The position numbers and the translations under genes are program-made. From positions 62,001 through 126,000 of the forward strand of contig DATGZN010000006.1 of the NCBI GenBank assembly GCA_035297145.1: 64,000 nt of DNA, written 5' to 3'. This stretch comes from QHXW01 sp035297145. Lineage in GTDB: Bacteria > Acidobacteriota > Terriglobia > Bryobacterales > Bryobacteraceae. Shown piece after piece: positions 44,228-51,763 of this stretch (positions are counted from its first letter, which is position 1; every line of letters begins with the position of its first letter). The notes below the pieces were generated by a model. That model was not told where the DNA came from. It saw nothing but the letters and a program-made list of their open reading frames with translations, and made no database searches.

Positions 44228-45279
44228 ATGGCTTCCTTAAAGCGGTGCTCGGGAACGGGCGGTGAAGGGCGGAAAGCCTCGGCGTGATCGATGCGGAAGC
44301 GGCCCGGTAATTCACGTGTGGCCTGATCAACGAAGGCGCTCAGAATTGCGGGATCGCCGCTGGCGCGCAAATTGATCGTGATGGTACATCGCGCTGCTGG
44401 CGGGGCATCGAGCGTCCCAGCCACGGTTGGCCGCTCGCCATTGCGGCAGACGCTGGCCTTTAGATGACCGTTCGCTGACTGGGCGAAAACCTTCAAGTGT
44501 GCGATGGGAACCTGGCCATCGGTCAGGAGCCGGTCGAGCCGTGTAACGAAGGGGCCGATGACGGCTGCAGGTGTGAGCGGCTGGTCGAGTCGCAGTTCGC
44601 CGCGCCGGTTCAGCCAGCCTAGCGATGCTTCTGCCTCGGCGTAGTGCGAATAGTCGATGTCGAGCAGCTTCGCGCCCGCGACGCCGTCCCATGAGAGCAC
44701 GTCGTGGAGCCAATCAGCGACGCCCAGGCCGATTTGCGCGCTGAGCGGCCGGGCATCAACGCCCGGAAACCGCGGGAAGTTCGTGTGCAAGTCCGCCTTG
44801 CTGAAGCGAACCAGATCGGCCTCCGCAATTTGCTTGTGGAACAGGTATGATACCAGCGGATCCGCATTGGAGCCCATCAGCTGCCCTGCGCGGGCCGGAT
44901 CGGCCAGCACGGTCAAAGGCGCAGGCTTGTACCGGTCGCCATAGTAACGCCGGAGAGGCTGCAAAATTGTGGCGGCAAGATCCGTGCAACTCCCCACTGG
45001 TTCTGCGAGGATAAACTCGGGCGCTTCGCTCGGTGCGAAGCTGCCGGCGGCACGCACGAATTCCGAGAAACGGCAGCAGAAGCAACCGCCGGTAATCTCA
45101 CGCGCAGGGAAGCCCGCCGCCTCGGCCAGCCGTGTATCCACCAGCTCACCACCCTGGTCGTTCAGAATGATGCCGACACGCTTACCCGCCGCGCGCAGGC
45201 GCGAACCTGCCGCCAGCAGCAGCGTGGTTTTTCCGGCGCCGAGAAATCCGCCCACCAGGATGAGATGAGGGGCACTCAT
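44224..45279 (-). CDS. CobW/G3E family GTP-binding protein
   Basis: Cytoplasmic P-loop GTPase of 351 residues, a metal-chaperone-like protein of the CobW/COG0523 group. Walker A is GGFLGAGKTT (residues 11-20), the metal-binding GGCFCC motif follows near residue 65, and FILAEPVGSC fits the switch region. The C-terminal domain is present but diverged. It is coupled by a four-base overlap to the GH116 glycosidase. CobW proteins deliver zinc or cobalt to enzymes, so a link with the Tat enzyme would be unexpected and is unproven. Confidence 0.88.
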   Translation of the reverse strand: MSAPHLILVGGFLGAGKTTLLLAAGSRLRAAGKRVGIILNDQGGELVDTRLAEAAGFPAREITGGCFCCRFSEFVRAAGSFAPSEAPEFILAEPVGSCTDLAATILQPLRRYYGDRYKPAPLTVLADPARAGQLMGSNADPLVSYLFHKQIAEADLVRFSKADLHTNFPRFPGVDARPLSAQIGLGVADWLHDVLSWDGVAGAKLLDIDYSHYAEAEASLGWLNRRGELRLDQPLTPAAVIGPFVTRLDRLLTDGQVPIAHLKVFAQSANGHLKASVCRNGERPTVAGTLDAPPAARCTITINLRASGDPAILSAFVDQATRELPGRFRIDHAEAFRPSPPVPEHRFKEAI

Positions 45280-45458
45280 TTAACAAATCCAGACGCTAAC
45301 GTCACGACCTCATGGTCCGTCTGTCCCTTTTATCACTATTTGACGGGCAGGGAGGAGCCGAATTGATGCGAAAGCTGGCCTTTGTTTTCGTGATCATGGT
45401 GGGCATGACGTAGTGCAGAAGTCGTTAGGCTGATGTTGAGTGAACAGAAGCGCAGCCT

Positions 45459-45848
45459 TTAGACGAGTTCCACTTTGGCCGTATGGCCCGCGAATGCCAG
45501 GGCCCGGTCTCGGGTTAACAGCGGCGCGTCTAGCGCTTCCGCAAGCGCCAGATAGGCCGCATCGTACGCGGTGAAATTGTGGCGCAACTCCCACACCCGC
45601 GGCAGGAACAGGTCATGCGGATAACGAGTTATAGGAAAGCCGAACAAATATTCGAGAGCGGTCGCCCCCCGATCGGCGGTAAGGCGGCCCGCCAGGAAAT
45701 ACCGGCGCAAGACTTGCGCCACCTCGAGATCCAGCAGGTGCGGCGCGTGTAGGGATTGTTTCTTTGCGAACAACCGGTTCTGAAGCGGCAGGGCGTCGGG
45801 AGTGGCTAGCAGCACTTCCAAGACGACCGAGGCGTCGATCACGATCAC
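45459..45848 (-). CDS. PIN-domain toxin, VapC-like
   Basis: Ribonuclease toxin of 129 residues in the PIN fold. Acidic metal ligands are visible: D5 (IVIDASVVLEV), E in LLDLEVAQVL, D in FTAYDAAYLALAEALD and D in LLTRDRALAF. It starts at GTG 45848, overlapping the antitoxin stop (GTGA), as expected for a vapBC-type operon. Target RNA is unknown. Longer upstream frames are discarded because they would overlap the antitoxin. Confidence 0.88.
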   Translation of the reverse strand: MIVIDASVVLEVLLATPDALPLQNRLFAKKQSLHAPHLLDLEVAQVLRRYFLAGRLTADRGATALEYLFGFPITRYPHDLFLPRVWELRHNFTAYDAAYLALAEALDAPLLTRDRALAFAGHTAKVELV

Positions 45849-46075
45849 CGGCGGTCCCTCTCCTCGCGCACCGCGTCGGCTGGGGAAACGTCGGGAACCA
45901 CGGGAGGCAGTTGGCTGAGGCGCTCGCGCAGCTCGGCGATCGTAGGCCGCTCGGCGGCACGCTCCACCTCTCGCAGCAAATAGTCCGACAGGGAGAGCCC
46001 CTCCAGGGCAGCTCGCGCCTTCAGCCGCCGGTGCAGCGAATCCGGCACATTTCGCAACTGAATCATCTTCGACAT
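45845..46075 (-). CDS. Antitoxin, FitA/VapB-like ribbon-helix-helix
   Basis: A 76-residue antitoxin. The N-terminal ribbon-helix-helix DNA-binding unit is MIQLRNVPDSLHRRLKARAA with LEGLSLSDYLLREVERAAE, and the acidic-basic tail (VVPDVSPADAVREERDRR) would neutralise the toxin. ATG 46075 is chosen; ATG 46066 (starting MIQLRNVP) is an alternative. It comes first in the operon, so it represses its own promoter and is made with the toxin. A TATGCT hexamer lies six bases before the start. Confidence 0.85.
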   Translation of the reverse strand: MSKMIQLRNVPDSLHRRLKARAALEGLSLSDYLLREVERAAERPTIAELRERLSQLPPVVPDVSPADAVREERDRR

Positions 46076-46081
46076 GCTGCC

Positions 46082-46087
46082 AGCATA
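46082..46087 (-). promoter_or_regulatory. TATGCT -10-like element, possible leaderless start
   Basis: On the minus strand TATGCT ends six bases before the antitoxin ATG at 46075, without a ribosome site. The nearby ACATGT/GTACAT-type half-sites (46092-46110) may be the antitoxin's own operator. Confidence 0.4.
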
Positions 46088-46195
46088 TTTGCATGTACAT
46101 AACATGTCAAGCCTCGCGCAGGGCGCGCCACTCCGATGTTTTTTGGGTAACCGCCAAAACACGGCGCGGCCCCGAAATTTTTTTTCACCTTAGTA

Positions 46196-46245
46196 TTAAC
46201 TTAGGTTAATCCCCTAATAACGCAGTGCGAAAACGGCTGTATGAT
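46196..46245 (+). promoter_or_regulatory. Promoter region of the giant kinase gene
   Basis: An AT-rich block holds the inverted repeat TTAAC-N4-GTTAA at 46196-46209 and a TATGAT hexamer at 46240-46245, 20 bases before the kinase ATG. The repeat could be an operator. No good -35 box stands out. Confidence 0.35.
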
Positions 46246-46265
46246 AAAGAACAGTCTGGCCTCGC

Positions 46266-49200
46266 ATGGCTGCCCGAAAGAAAATCAAGGAACGGTACGA
46301 GACCATTGATGTCCTCGGCAAGGGCGGAATGGGTCTCGTGTATAAGGCCTATGACACCGTCGTGCAGCGCGAAGTCGCGATCAAAACCCTGCGCGATAGT
46401 CCGAGCAAACTAGCCCTCGATCTGTTCCGTAAAGAGTGCGGCATCCTGGCCTCGATGAGCCATCCGAATATCGTCGAGATTTTTGATATCGGCGAATTCA
46501 ACGAGGATGGAGCCACCAAACCTTATTTCGTCATGCCACTGCTGCCGGGCGTGACACTGGATCAACTGATCAAGACATCCAGCCAGCGGCTGACGGTGGA
46601 GCGATCGGTCGAGATTATTGTGCAAACGTGCCGCGGTTTGCACGCGGCGCATGAGCGCGGCCTGGTGCATCGCGACCTCAAGCCCAGCAACATTTTCGTC
46701 ATGCCGGACGACACGGTGAAGATCATTGATTTCGGCGTGGCGCACATGGCGGATACTACGGCCACGATGACGGTCGCGGGCGGCACCTTGCCCTACATGG
46801 CGCCCGAGCAGATCGAAATGAAGCCGGCATCGCCGCTCTCGGACGTATTTTCGCTGGGCGTGGTCTTCTATGAGACCCTGACGCGGCGGCGGCCCTTTGA
46901 CTTTCCCACCGAGCAGGAAACCGCGCAGGCCATCATGCACCATATTCCGCCGGCAGCTTCGGAGCTGAATCCGGCGGTGAGCCAGCTGGTGAGCCGCGTC
47001 ATCCACAAAGCCATGGCCAAGCAGCCGTGGAACCGCTTCTCCACCGCCAAGGAATTCGCCGAGACCCTGCTCAAGGCGCACCGCAACGAGCCGATCGAGA
47101 TCTTCGATGCCGCGCGCCTGCAACCGCGCATCCAGAAAGCCACTAAGGCCTACGAGCAGGGTAACTTCCAGTTTGCCAGCGAACTTCTAAACGAATTGGA
47201 GGCCGAGGGCCACGTCGAGACCGGCATGACGCTCCTGCGCCGCCAACTCGACCAGGCGGTGCGGCAGAAGAGCATTGCGCAACTATTGGAGAGCGCGCGC
47301 ACGTGCATGCAGGAGGAAGAGTACCTGCTCGCGCTGCAGAAGATCCAGGAGATTTTGCAGCTCGATCCCACCAACTCGGTGGCCGTCACGCTGCGTGCGA
47401 CCATCGAGACGCGCCGCAGCGAAGCCAAGGTGGAGGAGTGGACCAAGCTGGCGCGCCAGCACTTGGAAAATAATGCGTTCAGCCATGCGCGCGACGCCCT
47501 GAAGAGCCTGCTGCAATTGCGGCCCAAGGACACCACGGCGCTCCAGTTGCTGGCCGAAGTCGACCGCCGCGAAGAGCAGTATGTAAGAGCGCGCAAGGAA
47601 AAGGAAGAGCTCTACAAGCAGGCGATGGAAGCCTGGCAGAACGGCGAAATGAGCTCGGCGCTCACCAAGCTCGACCGGTTGGTGGATCTGGATCGCCGCG
47701 TGCCCGATACCTCGACGCCCGACCGCGGCATCTCTTATCAGAATTTCTACAATCAGGTGCGCTCCGAGCACGACGTGCTCAAGAGTTCCTATCAGGAAGC
47801 GCGCAAGCACCTGGTGGATGGCAATTTCCCGGCGGCGCTTTCCATTTGCCAGCAGTACTTGAGCAAATACCCCGGCCACGCGCTATTTCAGGCACTCAAA
47901 TTCGACGTGGAGGAGCGGCAGCGGCAGGACCTGTCGTCGCAGGTCGCGGCCATTGACCGGTCGGTAGAAGTGGAACCGGACCTGGAGCGGCGCGTCGGCA
48001 TTCTGAAGAGCGCTCTGGAAGCTCATCCGGGTGAGCCGCATTTCGAGCGCGCGCTGCGCCTGGTGCGCGACAAACGGGACCTGGTCAACTCCATCGTCAA
48101 CAAAGCCCGGTCTTATGAAGAGCGCAGCCAGTTCAACGAAGCCCTGGGCCAGTGGGAGACGCTGCAGACCATTCACAAGCAGTATCCGGGGTTGGATTTT
48201 GAAATCGAGCGAGTGATCAAACGCCGGGAGCAGCAGTCGCGTTCGGAAGCGAAAGCGCGCTGGGTGGAGCAGATCGACCGCCAGATCGAAGCCGGTGCGT
48301 ACGAGCGCGCGCTCGAGCTGCTGAAAAACGCCTCCGCGGAGTACCCCGACGACGCCGAATTGGGGTCGCTAGGCGAGTTGGCGCGGCAAAACCAGGCGCG
48401 CGCCGCCGAAGCGCAGCAACTTTTCCAGCAAGGGCAGGAGTTGAGCGCGCAGCGCCAGTACAGCGAAGCCATCGAGGTGCTGCACCGCGCCTACGTCTTG
48501 GACGAGAGCAACCAGGTGGTCCGGACGTTCCTGCTGGAGACGATGCTCGATCAGGCGCGCGCGGTCATCGACACGGACTGGCGCGCGGCCGAAGCTCTCT
48601 GCCAGCAGGCGCTCGAACTCGACCCCTCGCACGCGTTGGCGCGGGGCGTGCGCGGCATGGCGCTGGATCACAAGCGCGAGGAAGAGGTCGGCCAGGCGGT
48701 GGCTGAGGCACGCCGCATGCAGGCCGCTGGAAACTTGCAGGGCGCGCTGGAACAGATCGAGCAGACGCTCGGTGTTTATCCAAGGGATTCGCGGCTGGTG
48801 CAGCTGCACGCGACGCTCAGTAAGTCGCTGCCGGACTACCAGACCCGCAGCCAAAGGTCCAAGGCCGCTGCTGCGTCACAGCAGGAGACGGTGGCGATTC
48901 CGGCCGCGACCGGGCACCAGCCCCCCGCGCCGCAGGCGATCGCTCCCGATATCGAGACCACGACTCCCGAAGGCTGGGAAGATTTCGAGCAGCGATTACG
49001 CGAGCAGCCGCCGGCGCCGGAGCCGGTGCCGGAGGTACCGACAGGATTCCAGGCGCAGCTTTCCTCCACGCCCGTGAGCCCGCCGCCTCTATCGCCAGGA
49101 GCACCGCCCCAGGGTTCTTACGCCGCGGGCGGAGGAGATCTCGGTGCGACGGTAATGTTCCAGTCGCCGGCGACTGAGACAGCGCCACCGGCGATAACGC

Positions 49201-51251
49201 CGCCGCCCGCACCACCTTTGACAAAGCCGCCCGGCGCACCGCCCACGCCGGCCGCGGAGCAAAAGACCGCGGGTCCCAAGCCGCCCATCAATCGCACGCT
49301 GATTTGGGTCGCCGCGGCCGCCGTTATCGTTCTGCTATTTGCGTGGTTCGTGGCGCGCCAGTTCCGGCCGGTGCTGGTCGTGATTCGAACCCATCCGCAG
49401 GGTGCGACTATCCGCGTGAACGGCGAAGCGAAGGGAACGAGTGAAGTCCAGCTCAAGCTGCGCGCCGACGTTTACCAGATTACCGCGCAGAAGGATGGTT
49501 ATCAGCCCGCGACTCAGGCGTTGGTCGTCAAGCGCGGGTCGCCCGCTACGCTGGATTTGACGTTGCAATCGGCTGCGCCTCTCATTCCGCCGGCTCCCGT
49601 GGCCCAGGTTTTGCGCGTGACCAGCGATTTGCAATCCGGCAAGGTGAAGTTCGATGACGAGGCTGCGACCGATTTGCAGGATGGGCAGTTCGCGAACGAA
49701 GCCCTCGGGTTGGGCAAACATACGATCGAGATCTCCTCGGGGAGTGTCAAGACAAACATCGGATTCGAAGCGGCGGAAGGGCGCATGCCGGTCCTGACGC
49801 AAACACCCACGGCCAAGGAAGTGAAGGCGGTCGTGTTGACCAGCTTCCAGAATCAGGCGCACATCCAGGCCACCTACGCGCCGGTGAAAGTGACGGTCGA
49901 CAATCAAGACTACGGAGATGCCGGCCAGAACGGTGTCGATATTCCCAATCTGAATCCAGGAACCCACGAAGTCGTCTTGACCGAGGGCAGCACATCACGC
50001 AGGCTGAGCTTGACCAACGGCCCTGCACCGACGATTGACGTTCGGCTGGATTCCGACCGGAACGTCGGCTCGGTGCTGATCCTCACTCCGGGTGTGGATG
50101 ATGTGCAGGTGATGTTGGACGGGAAACCATATAAGCAGAGAAGGAAGAGCAAGGGGGGGCAGATTCGCATCAATCTGGGCGTGAAGCAACACACGATTGG
50201 CGTTTACAAAGAAGGTTTCCAGGAAGAGCCTGCAAAAACGGTAGACATCAAGAAGGGCGAAGAGGCCAAACTGGAATTCCAGTTGCGCGCGAATCCAACT
50301 GCTGCCGTGCTGGCGATTAGCGGCGCCCCCGCGGGAGTACAGGTGAAGGTGGATCAAAGGCCGGCGGGCGCTATCGGAGCCGACGGCAACCTCTCTGTTC
50401 CCGAAATCTCACCAGGCAGCCACACGATCGAGATCGCCGGATATAAGGCCATCACCAGAAGCTTCAAGGTCGGCGACACCGTGAGGATTGCGCAATCCGA
50501 TCTGATCCCTCAGGTAACCAAGGTCACGGTCAAACTCGTGGTGACGCCGCCTAACGCGACGGTGACATACAAAGGACCGGACGGCAGGTCCCACGAGGCC
50601 CATACTCCCCTGGAATTGGAGGAAGGACAGTACAGCTTCACGGCGACGGCGCCTTCCCGGAGTCAGGAAAGTGTAACGGTGGCGATCGGTCCTGGCAAAC
50701 CGAACCTGGTGACGCTGAACCTACCGCAGTCCAACATCCCTGCCAAAACCGGCCCAGTGACCATGGAGCAGTGGGCCTCGCAGTCCAACTGGAAACTCGA
50801 GAGCGGCTGGTATGTGCATCGCGGTGGCGGTCTGGTGCTCTACCCGGTGCAGCCCAGCGGCGGCACTTTCGTATTCACTGCCCATCGCCAGGGCGCGGTC
50901 TTCGGTAATCACCGGATCGAGTGGGCAGTCGGGTGTTTGGACACCACTAGCGATTACCTCCGTTTTGGCATCGACAAGAAGAGTATCCATCGCGCCGCGG
51001 TGACCGGCGGTAAGAAACAGAAAGAGGACTCCATCCCGCTCAAATCTCAGGCAAAAGATCTGGAGTACACCCTGAAGATCGAGATCTCGGCCACTGCTGT
51101 GACCACCTATGCCCAGGTGAATGGCAGTTGGGAAAAGATCGACTTCTGGGAGGCTTCCGGTCTCAACCCGGCCAACGGAAAGTTCGGCTTCTATCTGCCC
51201 GGTACCGACGAAGTCTACATCTCCAACTTCGCGTTCACGCCTAAACAATAG
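46266..51251 (+). CDS. Giant Ser/Thr protein kinase with TPR, PEGA and LamG-like parts
   Basis: A 1661-residue Hanks-type receptor kinase. The kinase domain (about 12-275) has Gly-rich GKGGMGLVYKAY, the Lys in EVAIKTL, HRDLKPSN near 135 and DFGVAH near 155. About 600 residues of TPR-like helical repeats follow (290-870), then a Pro-rich linker, one transmembrane helix (about 1010-1032, LIWVAAAAVIVLLFAWFV) and an extracytoplasmic part with several PEGA-like beta modules (VIRTHPQGATIRVNGEAKG, VMLDGKPYKQ, VKVDQRPAGAIG). A C-terminal domain of about 180 residues looks like a concanavalin/LamG sandwich (GRWSW-type absent). The TPR part lies on the cytoplasmic side between the kinase and the membrane, which is unusual. 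Likely senses an outside ligand and phosphorylates cytoplasmic proteins. Confidence 0.9.
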   Translation: MAARKKIKERYETIDVLGKGGMGLVYKAYDTVVQREVAIKTLRDSPSKLALDLFRKECGILASMSHPNIVEIFDIGEFNEDGATKPYFVMPLLPGVTLDQLIKTSSQRLTVERSVEIIVQTCRGLHAAHERGLVHRDLKPSNIFVMPDDTVKIIDFGVAHMADTTATMTVAGGTLPYMAPEQIEMKPASPLSDVFSLGVVFYETLTRRRPFDFPTEQETAQAIMHHIPPAASELNPAVSQLVSRVIHKAMAKQPWNRFSTAKEFAETLLKAHRNEPIEIFDAARLQPRIQKATKAYEQGNFQFASELLNELEAEGHVETGMTLLRRQLDQAVRQKSIAQLLESARTCMQEEEYLLALQKIQEILQLDPTNSVAVTLRATIETRRSEAKVEEWTKLARQHLENNAFSHARDALKSLLQLRPKDTTALQLLAEVDRREEQYVRARKEKEELYKQAMEAWQNGEMSSALTKLDRLVDLDRRVPDTSTPDRGISYQNFYNQVRSEHDVLKSSYQEARKHLVDGNFPAALSICQQYLSKYPGHALFQALKFDVEERQRQDLSSQVAAIDRSVEVEPDLERRVGILKSALEAHPGEPHFERALRLVRDKRDLVNSIVNKARSYEERSQFNEALGQWETLQTIHKQYPGLDFEIERVIKRREQQSRSEAKARWVEQIDRQIEAGAYERALELLKNASAEYPDDAELGSLGELARQNQARAAEAQQLFQQGQELSAQRQYSEAIEVLHRAYVLDESNQVVRTFLLETMLDQARAVIDTDWRAAEALCQQALELDPSHALARGVRGMALDHKREEEVGQAVAEARRMQAAGNLQGALEQIEQTLGVYPRDSRLVQLHATLSKSLPDYQTRSQRSKAAAASQQETVAIPAATGHQPPAPQAIAPDIETTTPEGWEDFEQRLREQPPAPEPVPEVPTGFQAQLSSTPVSPPPLSPGAPPQGSYAAGGGDLGATVMFQSPATETAPPAITPPPAPPLTKPPGAPPTPAAEQKTAGPKPPINRTLIWVAAAAVIVLLFAWFVARQFRPVLVVIRTHPQGATIRVNGEAKGTSEVQLKLRADVYQITAQKDGYQPATQALVVKRGSPATLDLTLQSAAPLIPPAPVAQVLRVTSDLQSGKVKFDDEAATDLQDGQFANEALGLGKHTIEISSGSVKTNIGFEAAEGRMPVLTQTPTAKEVKAVVLTSFQNQAHIQATYAPVKVTVDNQDYGDAGQNGVDIPNLNPGTHEVVLTEGSTSRRLSLTNGPAPTIDVRLDSDRNVGSVLILTPGVDDVQVMLDGKPYKQRRKSKGGQIRINLGVKQHTIGVYKEGFQEEPAKTVDIKKGEEAKLEFQLRANPTAAVLAISGAPAGVQVKVDQRPAGAIGADGNLSVPEISPGSHTIEIAGYKAITRSFKVGDTVRIAQSDLIPQVTKVTVKLVVTPPNATVTYKGPDGRSHEAHTPLELEEGQYSFTATAPSRSQESVTVAIGPGKPNLVTLNLPQSNIPAKTGPVTMEQWASQSNWKLESGWYVHRGGGLVLYPVQPSGGTFVFTAHRQGAVFGNHRIEWAVGCLDTTSDYLRFGIDKKSIHRAAVTGGKKQKEDSIPLKSQAKDLEYTLKIEISATAVTTYAQVNGSWEKIDFWEASGLNPANGKFGFYLPGTDEVYISNFAFTPKQ

Positions 51252-51291
51252 CGCTTACCGTAAAGCGTGCGGAAACCCCGGCGCCCGATGT

Positions 51292-51297
51292 TACTAT
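51292..51297 (+). promoter_or_regulatory. TACTAT -10-like element, possible leaderless start
   Basis: TACTAT ends seven bases before the DinB-family ATG at 51305, with no ribosome site between. Confidence 0.45.
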
Positions 51298-51304
51298 CGT
51301 TCCC

Positions 51305-51763
51305 ATGACTACGGCTGACGTTGCCGCGGCATTAGACGAGACAATGGATGCTTCGCGCGCTCCGCTGCTGGCCATCAGCGAAGAGGCAGCCGGAAAGCCC
51401 GCCGGTTCCGAGAAATGGTCGAGAAAAGAGATCCTGGGCCATCTGATCGACTCCGCGTCGAATAACCATCACCGCTTCGTTCGGCTCCAGAGCGAAGAAC
51501 TCCTCGTGATGCCTTCATATCAGCAGAACCATTGGGTGGGGTCACAGAATTACAACGGGCGCGAGTGGAGCGAACTCGTAGAGTTCTGGCTGGCGTACAA
51601 CCGGCACCTGGCTCACGTGATCCGGCACGTGGATGCGAGGGCGGCCGGGCACATCTGGAGAGCACCGGGCAAAGACTACCGTCTGGAGTTTCTGATCGAG
51701 GACTACCTCAGCCACCTGCGCCATCACCTCGCGCAGATTTTGGGCGCCTCAGCGGCTGCCTGA
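51305..51763 (+). CDS. DinB family protein (1)
   Basis: A four-helix DinB/YfiT-type protein of 152 residues. The three metal-binding histidines of the family are visible: in EILGHLIDSASNNHHRF and in the closing YLSHLRHHLAQIL. DinB-like proteins are thiol- or metal-dependent transferases or hydrolases of unknown substrate. The 3' end overlaps the polyphosphate kinase gene's 3' end tail to tail by 15 bases. Confidence 0.88.
   Translation: MTTADVAAALDETMDASRAPLLAISEEAAGKPAGSEKWSRKEILGHLIDSASNNHHRFVRLQSEELLVMPSYQQNHWVGSQNYNGREWSELVEFWLAYNRHLAHVIRHVDARAAGHIWRAPGKDYRLEFLIEDYLSHLRHHLAQILGASAAA

Noticed and set aside
45366..45413. 15-codon ORF MRKLAFVFVIMVGMT with a strong GGAGGAG site
   Set aside because: It looks like a truncated signal peptide with a perfect ribosome site, but is too short to support a gene; possibly a leader peptide or gene remnant ahead of nothing.
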